Below are positions 18,777-26,694 of a stretch of DNA of 64,000 nucleotides, one piece after another. Below the pieces are notes generated by a model. It did no database searches. It saw only the letters and a program-made list of their open reading frames with translations, and had not been told where the DNA came from. Position 1 is the stretch's first letter. Every line of letters starts with the position of its first letter. Made by a program: the position numbers and the translations under genes. This DNA comes from Streptomyces sp. NBC_01116 (GTDB taxonomy: Bacteria; Actinomycetota; Actinomycetes; Streptomycetales; Streptomycetaceae). The stretch lies in contig NZ_CP108644.1 in assembly GCF_041435495.1 (NCBI RefSeq), forward strand, positions 7,115,501-7,179,500. The letters run 5' to 3'.

Positions 18777-19796
18777 TCAGTCGTCGCGCGGCTCCCGGTC
18801 ACGGAAGCGGTGCAGGATGTCGTACGGGTAGGGCAGCGGCCGGGCGCTCGCCGCGTCCAGCCGCTCGGCCTGCTCCGCCGTCAGCTCCCAGCCCGCCGCG
18901 CCGAGACTGTCGGCCAGCTGCTCCGGAGTCCGGGCCCCGACGATCGGCGCGGTGACGCCGGGCCGGCCGAGCAGCCAGCGCAGCGCGGTCTGCGCCGGGG
19001 TCCGGCCCGCCTCCTCGGCCACCGCGACGACCGCTTCCACGACCCGCCAGGTCTCCTCGTTGTCCCGCTCCCGCCATGCCTCCCGGCCCAGCTCCCGCTG
19101 GTAGCGGGCCTCCCGGGTGCCCGGTGCGGCGGCGGTCATCCCGCGCCGGTACTTGCCGGTCAGCCAGCCGCCCTGGAGCGGGCTCCACGGGATGATGCCG
19201 ACGCCCTCCGCCGCGCTGACGGGGACCAGCTCCCACTCGATCTCGCGCGCCAGCAGGTTGTACAGCGGCTGGAGGGAGACGTACCGCTCCCAGCCGTTCC
19301 GGTCCGCGAGGTCCTGGGAGCGCTGGAGCTGGGAGGCGGAGACGTTGCTCGCGCCGAGGTAGCGGACCTTGCCCGCCTTCACCAGTGTGTCCAGGGTGGA
19401 GAGGGTCTCCTCGACGGGCGTCGTCGCGTCCCACACATGCGTCTGGTAGAGGTCGATGTGGTCCGTGCCGAGGCGGCGCAGGCTCGCCTCCACCGCCGAC
19501 ACGATGTGCTTGCGGCTCAGTCCGCCCGCGTTCGGGGACTCGCCCATCGTCCCGAACACCTTGGTGGCGATGACGAGATCGTCGCGCCTGCGGCCCTTCA
19601 GCCACCGGCCGACGATCTCCTCGGAGACCCCCTGGTGGTACACGTCGGCGGTGTCGACGAACGTGCCGCCCGCCTCCGTGAACGTGTCCAGGATCCGATG
19701 GGCGGCCGCCTCGTCGGTGTCCTGGCCGAACGTCATCGCGCCCAGGCACAGTTCGCTGACGCGCAGCCCCGAACGGCCCAGGAATCGCTGCTTCAT
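18777..19796 (-). CDS. Aldo/keto reductase
   Basis: A 339-residue NADPH-dependent TIM-barrel oxidoreductase. The catalytic tetrad is visible: Asp and Tyr in FVDTADVYHQG, Lys in VIATKVFG, and His in LYQTHVWD. C-terminal cofactor-binding residues are in VTAPIVGARTPEQL. The start at ATG 19796 has GAGAGGAAC upstream. The promoter has a 19-bp spacer and an internal dyad typical of MerR-family activation (see 19831-19861). Induction by a small molecule or oxidant is therefore likely. The substrate is unknown. No MerR gene is present nearby. Confidence 0.93.
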   Translation of the reverse strand: MKQRFLGRSGLRVSELCLGAMTFGQDTDEAAAHRILDTFTEAGGTFVDTADVYHQGVSEEIVGRWLKGRRRDDLVIATKVFGTMGESPNAGGLSRKHIVSAVEASLRRLGTDHIDLYQTHVWDATTPVEETLSTLDTLVKAGKVRYLGASNVSASQLQRSQDLADRNGWERYVSLQPLYNLLAREIEWELVPVSAAEGVGIIPWSPLQGGWLTGKYRRGMTAAAPGTREARYQRELGREAWRERDNEETWRVVEAVVAVAEEAGRTPAQTALRWLLGRPGVTAPIVGARTPEQLADSLGAAGWELTAEQAERLDAASARPLPYPYDILHRFRDREPRDD

Positions 19797-19830
19797 GGTG
19801 TTCCTCTCGTGATGTCGTGCGCTGCGCCGA

Positions 19831-19861
19831 ACGCTACGAGTTGAAGTGCACACGAAGGCAA
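19831..19861 (-). promoter_or_regulatory. MerR-type promoter of the aldo/keto reductase (19-bp spacer with dyad)
   Basis: On the minus strand, -35 TTGCCT (19856-19861) and -10 TAGCGT (19831-19836) are separated by 19 bp, longer than the optimal 17. The spacer contains an imperfect dyad centred on GTGCAC (plus strand GAGTTGAAGTGCACACGAAG). A long spacer with a central dyad is the hallmark of promoters that MerR-family proteins activate by twisting DNA. The regulator is not encoded next to it. Confidence 0.65.
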
Positions 19862-19887
19862 GGAGAGTGACGGGTCATCGGTGCGGC

Positions 19888-21648
19888 TCAGTCGTCGGCC
19901 AGCACCACGCACGACTCCGGCGGCAGATGCAGGACCCCGTCCGCCCCCGGAGCCGCCACCGGCTCCCAGGCCGCCAGCACCCGTCCGCCGACCCGCCGGT
20001 GGCGGCCCGAGCCCAGGGGGATGGCGGCCGGCCCGTCCGCGAGGTTCACCGCGATCCGCAGGTCGCCCCTGCGGTACGCCAGCCAGCGCGCGTCCTCGTC
20101 GAACGCGGTCTTCACCGAGGCCAGGTCGGGATCGTGCAGATCGGGCAACGTGCGCCGCAGCACGATCAGTTCGCGGTACCAGGCGAGCAGCCGCGCGTGC
20201 GGTTCGCGCGCCGGCTCGGACCAGTCGAGGCAGGACCGGTCCCGGGTCGCGGGGTCCTGGGGGTCGGGGATCTCCTCCAGGTCCCAGCCGTGCGCGGCGA
20301 ACTCCCGCCGCCTGCCGTTGCGTACGGCCTCGGCCAGCTCCGGGTCCGTGTGGTCGGTGAAGAACTGCCAGGGAGTGCGCGCCCCCCACTCCTCGCCCAT
20401 GAAGAGCATCGGGGTGAAAGGACCGGTCAGTACGAGGGCGGCGGCGCACGCCTGGAGGCCGGGGGTGAGGGAGGTGGCGAGCCGGTCGCCGAGCGCCCGG
20501 TTGCCGATCTGGTCATGCGTCTGCGCGTAGCCCACGAAGCGGTGTGCCGGGGTGCGCGTCACGTCGACCGGGCGGCCGTGGGTGCGGCCCCGGAAGCTGG
20601 AGAAGGTCCCGTCATGGAAGAACCCGGACGTCACCGTCTTGGCGAGGGCGGCGAGCGGGGCGCGGGCGAAGTCGGCGTAGTAGCCCTGGGACTCGCCGGT
20701 CAGCGCGGTGTGCAGGGCGTGGTGGAAGTCGTCGTTCCACTGGGCGTGCAGTCCGAGGCCGCCCGCCGGACGCGGGGTCGTGGTGCGCGGGTCGCAGAGG
20801 TCGGACTCGGCGATCAGCCCGAGCGGCCTGCCCACCTCGACGGCCAGCGCGTCGACCGCCGCCGACAGCTCCTCCAGGAAGGTGAGCGCCCGGGTGTCGG
20901 CCAGCGCGTGCACCGCGTCGAGCCGCAGCCCGTCGAGCCGGTAGTCGCGCAGCCAGGCCAGGGCGCTGCCCAGGAGGAACGCCCGCACCTCGTCGGAGCC
21001 CGGCGCGTCCAGGTTGACCGCCGCGCCCCACGGGGTGTGGTGGGTGTCGGTGAAGTACGGGCCGAAGGCGGGCAGGTGGTTCCCGGACGGGCCCAGGTGG
21101 TTGTGCACCACGTCCAGGACCACCCCAAGCCCCAGCCCGTGCGCCGTGTCGACCAGGCGCTTCAGCCCCTCGGGTCCGCCGTACGGCTCGTGGACCGCCC
21201 ACAGCGAGACGCCCTCGTACCCCCAGCCGTTGACGCCCGGGAACGGGCAGACGGGCATCAGCGACACATGGGTGACGCCCAGTTCGGCCAGATGGCCCAG
21301 CCGGGCCGCCGCCGCGTCGAAGGTGCCCTCGGCGGTGTACGTCCCCACGTGCAGCTCGTACAGCACCGCGCGGTTCAGCCGCCGTCCCGCCCAGGCCTCG
21401 CGCCAGGCGTACGCCTCCTGGTCGACGACAGCGCTCGGGCCGTCGGGCCCGTCCGGCTGACGCCGCGAACGGGGGTCGGGCAGCAGAGGCCCGTCGTCCA
21501 GCCGGAATCCGTACCGGACCCCGTCCGAGGCCTCCGCCCCGGCCGTCCACCACCCCTCGCGCCCCGCGTCGCGCTCCATCGCGTACCGGACGTCCGCCGC
21601 CTCCAGCACGACCGAGTCCGCCTCGGGGGCCCACACCTCGAACTGCAT
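19888..21648 (-). CDS. treZ: Malto-oligosyltrehalose trehalohydrolase
   Basis: A 586-residue GH13 enzyme that releases trehalose from maltooligosyl-trehalose made by TreY. An N-terminal beta-sandwich (FEVWAPEADSVVLEAADV) precedes the barrel. GH13 motifs are VVLDVVHNH, the nucleophile Asp in GLRLDAVHAL, the acid/base Glu in LIAESDLCDP, and AQTHDQIGN. FMGEEWGARTPWQFFTDH is characteristic of TreZ. The start at ATG 21648 has a GAGGAG ribosome-binding site; upstream in-frame codons are not coding-like. treY and glgX lie 6 kb away on the same strand, so the trehalose genes are split by an accessory block. Confidence 0.95.
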   Translation of the reverse strand: MQFEVWAPEADSVVLEAADVRYAMERDAGREGWWTAGAEASDGVRYGFRLDDGPLLPDPRSRRQPDGPDGPSAVVDQEAYAWREAWAGRRLNRAVLYELHVGTYTAEGTFDAAAARLGHLAELGVTHVSLMPVCPFPGVNGWGYEGVSLWAVHEPYGGPEGLKRLVDTAHGLGLGVVLDVVHNHLGPSGNHLPAFGPYFTDTHHTPWGAAVNLDAPGSDEVRAFLLGSALAWLRDYRLDGLRLDAVHALADTRALTFLEELSAAVDALAVEVGRPLGLIAESDLCDPRTTTPRPAGGLGLHAQWNDDFHHALHTALTGESQGYYADFARAPLAALAKTVTSGFFHDGTFSSFRGRTHGRPVDVTRTPAHRFVGYAQTHDQIGNRALGDRLATSLTPGLQACAAALVLTGPFTPMLFMGEEWGARTPWQFFTDHTDPELAEAVRNGRRREFAAHGWDLEEIPDPQDPATRDRSCLDWSEPAREPHARLLAWYRELIVLRRTLPDLHDPDLASVKTAFDEDARWLAYRRGDLRIAVNLADGPAAIPLGSGRHRRVGGRVLAAWEPVAAPGADGVLHLPPESCVVLADD

Positions 21649-21891
21649 CCACCACTCCTCGTCCCTGGGCGGGGCGCGCGGCGCCGCCCGCGGGCGGGCT
21701 CCACGATCCACGCGACAGGCTCTGCTGCCGCCCGTCACCGGCGATTAAGGTCTGGTCCTGATCATTGCCCGGTCGGGTTCCCGCTCATACAGGTTCTGCT
21801 CACCGACACCGGCCACCGCGTCCGCCCGGTCCTGCGCCCGGTACCGCGACCTGATCCGCGCACCGAAAGCACAGGAGGCACGGAAGGCCGG

Positions 21892-21960
21892 GAACAGACG
21901 GCACAGAAGGCGCGGGAACAGAACGCACAGAAGGCGCGGGAACAGAACGCACGGAAGCGG
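21892..21960 (+). repeat. 24-bp tandem repeat, three units
   Basis: Units at 21892-21915, 21916-21939 and 21940-21960 share GAACAGA(A)CGCACAGAAGGCGCGG, the last unit being shorter. A more degenerate copy precedes at about 21866-21891. The period is divisible by three and the plus frame would read (EQNAQKAR)n, but there is no plausible start. I treat it as intergenic. Confidence 0.8.
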
Positions 21961-21980
21961 AATCCGGCGGTCCCTGGGGC

Positions 21981-22010
21981 TTACGCGGCTCCCCCCGGAT
22001 GATCGATACT
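21981..22010 (+). promoter_or_regulatory. Probable leaderless promoter of the fucosidase gene
   Basis: -10 GATACT (22005-22010) lies seven bases before the ATG at 22018. A weak -35 TTACGC (21981-21986) lies 18 bp upstream of it. No ribosome-binding site precedes the start codon. Confidence 0.45.
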
Positions 22011-22017
22011 TCCCGCC

Positions 22018-23148
22018 ATGGTCGCTTCGTGGTGGTCCCGGGCCCGACTGGGGATCTTCGTTCACTGGACACCCGCATCCGTTCCCGGCTGGGCCCCGCC
22101 CTACGCCCCCGCCGCCGAACTCCCGGCGGCGGGCCGGCGCGCCCCGCTGGGCTGGACCTCGTACGCGGAGTGGTACGAGAACGCGCTCCGCTTCCCCGGC
22201 TCCCCGGTCGCCGCCCACCACCGGGCCACCTACGGGCAGCGCCCCTACACGGACTTCGGCCGCGATTTCGAGGACGGGCTCGCCGGCTGGGACCCGGCCG
22301 CCTGGGCCCGCGCCTTCCGCGAGGCGGGGGCCGGATACGCGGTCCTGGTCACCAAGCACCACGACGGGTTCTGCCTCTGGCCCTCGGAGACGAGGAACCC
22401 GCACCGCTCCGGCTGGCACACCGCCCGGGACGTGGTGGGCGAGTTCGCCGAAGCCGTACGGGCCGAGGGCCTGCGCTTCGGCGTCTACTACTCCGGCGGG
22501 CTCGACTGGACCTTCGACGACCGCCCCATCGGCACCGCCGCCGACATGTTCTCCGCCGTCCCGCGCGGCAGCTACCCCGCCTACGCCGACGCCCACCTGC
22601 GGGAGCTGATCCGCCGCTACCGGCCCGACATCCTCTGGAACGACATCGCCTGGCCCGCCTCCGCCGGCGAGATCCGCTCCCTGGTCGACTTCTACCGCTT
22701 CACCGTCCCGCACGGCGTCGTCAACGACCGCCTGCTGCCCTACGCCCCGCACTGGCGGGGCCTGAGCCTGCCGGGAGCGAAGGCGCTGTACAACTGGTGG
22801 GACCGCCGGACGGTGGCGCAGGGCGAGGGCTTCGTCCCGCGCACACCGCCCGTCTTCGACTTCCGCACCCCGGAGTACGCCCGCTACGAGGGCTCCGACC
22901 CGTACGAGATCACCCGGGGCGTCGACCACAGCTTCGGCTACAACCGGGCCTCGGGGGCCGACGCCTTCATCGGCCGCGAGGCCCTCACCTCACTGGTCCG
23001 CGACACCGCGGCCGACGGCGGCAACGTCCTGCTCAACGTGGGGCCGCGCGGCGAGGACGCGACGATCCCCGCCGAGCAGTCGCTCCGTCTGGAGTGGCTG
23101 GCCGAGGAGGCCGGGGCCCTCACGCCAGATGGACCCATTCCTGGGTGA
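22018..23148 (+). CDS. Alpha-L-fucosidase, GH29
   Basis: A 376-residue GH29-type glycoside hydrolase without signal peptide, so probably cytoplasmic. Features: FGIFVHW-like opening (LGIFVHWTPASVPGW), the motif VLVTKHHDGFCLW, YYSGGLDWTF, and the nucleophile motif LWNDIAWP with Asp209 at the family nucleophile position. The end reads GGNVLLNVGPRGEDATIP, the conserved C-terminal strand of the catalytic domain. It lacks the C-terminal beta-sandwich seen in many family members. It lies inside the trehalose/glycogen region. Its last 29 bases overlap the convergent GNAT gene. The natural substrate is unknown. Confidence 0.92.
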   Translation: MVASWWSRARLGIFVHWTPASVPGWAPPYAPAAELPAAGRRAPLGWTSYAEWYENALRFPGSPVAAHHRATYGQRPYTDFGRDFEDGLAGWDPAAWARAFREAGAGYAVLVTKHHDGFCLWPSETRNPHRSGWHTARDVVGEFAEAVRAEGLRFGVYYSGGLDWTFDDRPIGTAADMFSAVPRGSYPAYADAHLRELIRRYRPDILWNDIAWPASAGEIRSLVDFYRFTVPHGVVNDRLLPYAPHWRGLSLPGAKALYNWWDRRTVAQGEGFVPRTPPVFDFRTPEYARYEGSDPYEITRGVDHSFGYNRASGADAFIGREALTSLVRDTAADGGNVLLNVGPRGEDATIPAEQSLRLEWLAEEAGALTPDGPIPG

Positions 23149-24031
23149 TCGGATACCCGGCGCGGGCGAACGCGGCGGCCATCGGCACGTTGCCCCGGTC
23201 CGTCGCGGCCGCGACGAACCCGGCACCCTGCTCGACGAGGAAGTGCGTGCACTCCACCAGCAGGTCGTAGCCGTAGCCGTGCCCGCGCGCCTCGGGGACG
23301 ACGCCGACGAAGCCGACGCAGGGCCCGGACGGGTTGTGCGCGGGCACCTGGATGCCCGCCACCTCGCCGTCCGGCGTGTACGCGAGCCGCAGCCACTCCC
23401 TCGGCGAGGGGCACCAGTGGAAGAAGTCCAACTCCTCCTGGGCCGCCGCGTCCAGACCTCCGGGGCCCTCGATGGCCTTGCGGGCGTGGGCGTCCAGCGT
23501 GGCCGAGTGGACCCGGCGCAGGACGTCGAGGACGACGGCGTCGTCCGGCTCCGGACGGTAGGTGAGCCGGCCCGTCCGCTCGGGCAGCGGGCGGCCGGGG
23601 GTCCACCGGTAGCGGTAGCGCTCGACCAGCGGCTCCATGCCGGCGGCCGTCGCGGCGGCGACCCGCGCCTCGACGGCGGCCGCGACCGCCGGGTCGTTCC
23701 GCCACCCGGCGGGTGCGATCAGCTCGTACTCCTTGTCGAACGGGGCCCGGCGCAGGAGTTCGGCGCCCGCCTCCGCCTCCCCGTCCGCGAAGTCGAACCA
23801 GTTGAGCACGACGGGCTCGGTGTCGTCGGGCCCGCCCCACCAGGCGGCCCTGGCGATCACGGTGTTGTCGCGCAGGGCGACCCAGGACCAGTCGGGGCGG
23901 TACTCGCCGCCGTCGGCCGTCGATGTGTAGGCGTGGCCGAAGGCGGCCCGGCCGACGTGCGGGCTGTCCTGGAACGTGGTGAAGAGTGCGGCGTCGCTCG
24001 GTGTGAGCGCGCGGATGACCAGGTCGGTCAT
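23120..24031 (-). CDS. GNAT-family N-acetyltransferase (double-domain type)
   Basis: A 303-residue acetyltransferase. The C-terminal half has the acetyl-CoA site VGFVGVVPEARGHGYGYDLL and an Asn/Ala-rich terminal helix. The N-terminal half (VIARAAWWGGPDDTEPVVLN) looks like a degenerate second GNAT unit. The start at ATG 24031 is set by GGAGGAC. A 28-codon ORF with a stronger ribosome-binding site lies 36 bases upstream. A paralogue follows upstream at 24296-25258, and the two share the ARAAWW...DF and RGHGY motifs. The 3' end overlaps the convergent fucosidase by 29 bp. The acceptor is unknown. Confidence 0.88.
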   Translation of the reverse strand: MTDLVIRALTPSDAALFTTFQDSPHVGRAAFGHAYTSTADGGEYRPDWSWVALRDNTVIARAAWWGGPDDTEPVVLNWFDFADGEAEAGAELLRRAPFDKEYELIAPAGWRNDPAVAAAVEARVAAATAAGMEPLVERYRYRWTPGRPLPERTGRLTYRPEPDDAVVLDVLRRVHSATLDAHARKAIEGPGGLDAAAQEELDFFHWCPSPREWLRLAYTPDGEVAGIQVPAHNPSGPCVGFVGVVPEARGHGYGYDLLVECTHFLVEQGAGFVAAATDRGNVPMAAAFARAGYPITQEWVHLA

Positions 24032-24067
24032 GGAATGTCCTCCGGGGACGGAATGCCGCGCTCCCGG

Positions 24068-24154
24068 TCAGACGAGGTCCGACACCGCCCGGCGGACGGG
24101 GCGGGAGCGCGAAAGCGACGTACTGCGGATGGTGGTGCCGTTGTTCCTGCGCAC
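24068..24154 (-). CDS. Possible 28-aa basic peptide upstream of GNAT gene
   Basis: Immediately after a strong GGAAGGAGG, with eight bases of spacing, a GTG at 24154 opens a 28-codon frame ending TGA at 24068. The predicted peptide begins MRRNNGTTIRSTSLSRSRPV and ends RRAVSDLV. It is Arg/Ser/Thr-rich and lacks Cys. The GNAT start lies 36 bases further on. It could be a leader peptide that couples or attenuates GNAT translation, or a small substrate of the acetyltransferase. I do not recognise the peptide. Support is the ribosome-binding site and position only. Confidence 0.4.
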   Translation of the reverse strand: MRRNNGTTIRSTSLSRSRPVRRAVSDLV

Positions 24155-24265
24155 GTTTCTCGCCTCCTTCCACGACCGGTGCCGATGTCGGTGCCGACCC
24201 TAGCCGCCCCCGCGCCCGCCGTCCAACGGATTGACGGCCGGGGCGACAGGCTGCACCGACGGGCC

Positions 24266-24298
24266 GTTCAACGGGCCGCGTTCAACGGGTCGTCCTCA
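24266..24298. repeat. Short direct repeats of 14 bp at the end of the second GNAT gene
   Basis: GTTCAACGGGCCGC (24266-24279) and GTTCAACGGGTCGT (24280-24293) are adjacent, followed by a third CCTCAACGGG copy that contains the stop codon of the GNAT gene. A further CCAACGG lies near 24225. Probably slippage-derived. Confidence 0.6.
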
Positions 24299-25258
24299 AC
24301 GGGGCTGGTCCCAGACCATGTTGAACGCCCGCTCGAAGTTGACGTAGCCGAGACGCTCGAAGGACCGCGCCATCGGTACGTTGCCGAGGTCGGTCGCCGC
24401 GCGGATCCGGTCCACGCCCTCGGCCGCCAGCACCCGGGTGCCCTCGGCGAGGAGGTCGTCGATGTACCCGTGGCCCCGCCGGGCGGGCAGCACCCCGATG
24501 TACGCGATGATCGGGTTGTAGCTGTTACGGGCCGGAATGACGAAGCCGACCGGCTCACCCGTGGGCAGTTCGGCGATCCGCCACCAGTCCATCGGGGTGG
24601 AGTACCCCGCCAGCTCCTCGTCGTACTGCTTCTCGGCCGCCGCGCGGGCATCGAGCCCGGACGCCAGGTCCGCCTGCCCGTGGGCGTCGAGGGTGCCCTC
24701 CATCACCGGGGCCATCAGCGCGAGGAGGTCCTCCCGCCCGGCGACCGGACGGAAGACCAGCCGGCCGGAGTCCTCGGGCACCGGCGTGCCGGCCCGCCAC
24801 TCCAGCCGCAGCCGCTCCACCAGCATCCGGGCCCCGGTCTCCTCCATCACCGCGATCCGCGCCCCGACGACGTCCCAGGCGACCGGGTCCTCGTGCCAGT
24901 CCGGCGGTACGAACCGCCCGTACTCGGGCCGTTCCGCACCGGCGGGCAGCACGGCCGCCGTCGCCGTCTCCAGCAGCCGGACGCCGATCGCGACGCGCTC
25001 CGGTGCCGGAAGCGTGTCGTCCAGGTCGAAGAAGTCCAGCGCCAGCGGCCTGTTGCCCGCCGCGTCGGTCCACCAGGCGGCCCTGGCGACGACCCGCTCC
25101 CCGTCCAGGGCGACCCACATCCACCCCGGGACGCGGCGCCCGGTGGCGAGGTCCTCGGCCAGCTCGTGGTCGAGAACATACGAAAGGCCGCGGAACAGGT
25201 CGAGCTCATCGGGTCCGGACAGCGGACGGACCGTCAACCGCGGTGGAGCAGGGGGCAC
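24296..25258 (-). CDS. Second GNAT-family N-acetyltransferase, paralogue of neighbour
   Basis: A 320-residue acetyltransferase starting at GTG 25258 with GAGGAGA just upstream. The C-terminal GNAT unit carries PIIAYIGVLPARRGHGYIDD and ATDLGNVPMARSFERLGYV. The N-terminal half has RVVARAAWWTDAAGNRPLAL. It matches the adjacent GNAT (23120-24031) along its length, so they arose by tandem duplication. The end overlaps the 14-bp repeat cluster. The substrate is unknown. An apparent much longer frame upstream is an antisense shadow of the FHA gene. Confidence 0.88.
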   Translation of the reverse strand: MPPAPPRLTVRPLSGPDELDLFRGLSYVLDHELAEDLATGRRVPGWMWVALDGERVVARAAWWTDAAGNRPLALDFFDLDDTLPAPERVAIGVRLLETATAAVLPAGAERPEYGRFVPPDWHEDPVAWDVVGARIAVMEETGARMLVERLRLEWRAGTPVPEDSGRLVFRPVAGREDLLALMAPVMEGTLDAHGQADLASGLDARAAAEKQYDEELAGYSTPMDWWRIAELPTGEPVGFVIPARNSYNPIIAYIGVLPARRGHGYIDDLLAEGTRVLAAEGVDRIRAATDLGNVPMARSFERLGYVNFERAFNMVWDQPR

Positions 25259-25351
25259 GAAATCTCCTCGTGATGGATGATCGGCAGACCCTAGCAAGAG
25301 GCTCCCCCGGGCAGCGGCGCAGGTCAGCGCGGGAGGAAACACGGCCTCGTC

Positions 25352-25381
25352 TGGACACCCCGGGCCCCTCGGCCCGACAAT
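25352..25381 (+). promoter_or_regulatory. Leaderless housekeeping-type promoter of the FHA gene
   Basis: -35 TGGACA (25352-25357) and -10 GACAAT (25376-25381) are separated by 18 bp. The GTG start at 25389 follows after seven bases with no ribosome-binding site. This is the clearest vegetative-sigma-type match in the window. Confidence 0.65.
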
Positions 25382-25388
25382 CGTCGAC

Positions 25389-26051
25389 GTGACGTCCTCC
25401 TTCGAGTTCCACACGAGTCCCGCGCGGCTGTCGGACGCCCAGCGCGACCGCGTCCTCGGTGTGCTCAGAGACGGCGCGGCACAGGGCAAGCTGTCGCACG
25501 ACACCTTCATGCGGCGCATGGAACTGGCCCTCGTCGCCCGGCGCCCGGAGGAGCTGGCGGCCCTCACCTCCGACCTGGAGGCCGGCGGCAGCTGGTCCCA
25601 GGGGCTGGTCCGCGCGGTGGGCGGGATATCCGCCTTCCCCGGGCGGCTGCGCCGCGCCTGGCAGACCGAGCGGCTCCCCAAGCTGCTGCTCCCCGCCCCC
25701 GGCCCGTACCCGCTGCTCATCGGCCGCGACCCGGCCAACGGGCTGCGCCTCAACCACGAGACGGTCTCCCGGCTGCACGCCGAACTCTCCGGGCAGAACG
25801 GCCGCTGGGTGCTGCGCGACCTCGGCTCCACCAACGGCACCTGCGTCAACGGCCAGCGGCTCGTCGGCTCCATCCCCGTGCGGGACGGGGACCAGGTGAG
25901 CTTCGGCCGGATGAGCTTCCGCCTCACCGCCCCGGCACTCCGCCCGCCCGAACGTCCGCCGCACGCGCCCCACCCCTCCGCGCACCCGCCCGAGGTGCCG
26001 CCGCCCGGCCCCGGCCAGGCGCCGCCCGGCCCCGGTCTGCCGCCCGCCTGA
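25389..26051 (+). CDS. DUF1707 and FHA domain protein
   Basis: A 220-residue cytoplasmic protein. Residues about 12-65 match DUF1707 (RLSDAQRDRVLGVLRDGAAQ, then RMELALVARRPEEL), a small helical domain common in actinobacteria. Residues about 110-180 form an FHA domain with the phosphothreonine-binding signature LIGRDPANGLRL, VSRLHAELS and LRDLGSTNGTCVNG. The C-terminal 40 residues are Pro-rich and probably disordered. It should bind phosphothreonine on partner proteins, plausibly products of Hanks kinases such as those at 2579-7001, though no direct link is shown. Start GTG 25389 is leaderless. Confidence 0.92.
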   Translation: MTSSFEFHTSPARLSDAQRDRVLGVLRDGAAQGKLSHDTFMRRMELALVARRPEELAALTSDLEAGGSWSQGLVRAVGGISAFPGRLRRAWQTERLPKLLLPAPGPYPLLIGRDPANGLRLNHETVSRLHAELSGQNGRWVLRDLGSTNGTCVNGQRLVGSIPVRDGDQVSFGRMSFRLTAPALRPPERPPHAPHPSAHPPEVPPPGPGQAPPGPGLPPA

Positions 26052-26058
26052 CGTCCGG

Positions 26059-26337
26059 TCAGTGCTGCTGGTGCGGCCCGCGCCCGGCCAGCGTCAGGAA
26101 CGCCTCGCCGACCGCCTCCGAAAGCGTCGGATGCGGATGGATGTGGCGGGCGACATCGGCGGGCTCGGCGTCCCAGCCGACCACGAGCTGGCTCTCCGCG
26201 ATCATCTCCGAGACCTGCGGGCCGACCAGATGCACGCCCAGGACCCGGCCCGCCCGCTCCGCCACCTTCACCAGCCCGCCCCGGCCGTGCACCATGCCCT
26301 TGGCGACGGCGGTCAGCGGCAGGGCGTTCACCACCAC
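26059..26337 (-). pseudogene. Remnant of dihydrolipoamide dehydrogenase (C-terminal domain only)
   Basis: The 92-codon frame encodes only the C-terminal dimerisation domain of an E3-type flavoprotein. It includes ALPLTAVAKGMVHGRGGLVK, VLGVHLVGPQVSEMIAESQL, and HIHPHPTLSEAVGEAF, which carries the His-Pro-Glu signature of the catalytic His. The FAD and NAD domains, about 360 residues, are missing. The frame breaks at about 26338, where a different plus-strand coding fragment begins. This is a deletion/rearrangement scar rather than a functional small gene. Confidence 0.85.
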
Positions 26338-26342
26338 GTCGT

Positions 26343-26648
26343 GCCCCGTGGACCGAGCACACCTCCACGGCCGTCCGGATGGCGGCGGCCGGCGTCGGTG
26401 TGTCCACGGCCGCCGCCCACCTCGTCCGGAGCGCGATCGGCGAGGACTGCGCGGTGCTCGGCGTCGACCCGCCCTGGCTGCGACCGACGGGCGTCTTCTC
26501 CCGGGTGGCGCTGACCGGGGCGGCGGCGGCCTTCACGGAACCGCTCCGCTCCCTGCCCACCGCCGGGATCCACCCTCTTCGGCCCGCCGCACTCTCACCC
26601 GAACGGCCGTACGCCGACTGCGGTGCGCCCCCGGCGGTGGTCCGCTGA
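26343..26648 (+). pseudogene. C-terminal fragment of an unrecognised gene
   Basis: A plus-strand frame with strong coding bias reads PWTEHTSTAVRMAAAGVGVS, then IGEDCAVLGVDPPWLRPTGV, and ends at TGA 26648. Coding bias continues upstream of the first ATG (26379) right to the junction with the lpd remnant at about 26340. It therefore looks like a truncated 3' end, not a complete gene. No ribosome-binding site precedes 26379. I do not recognise the family. An intact small gene of 89 aa starting at 26379 is the alternative. Confidence 0.5.
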
Positions 26649-26694
26649 GGGGGTACGCGCCGACAGCCGGCGCACCGACTCCAGGGGGCGCGGG

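Larger units (their letters stand above)
21649..22017. other. Divergent intergenic region with short tandem repeat
   Basis: This 370-bp stretch separates treZ (leftward) from the fucosidase (rightward). The part nearest treZ must contain its promoter, which I cannot place. The middle holds the 24-bp repeat at 21892-21960. The right end holds the fucosidase promoter. No complete gene is credible here despite open frames on both strands. Confidence 0.5.
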
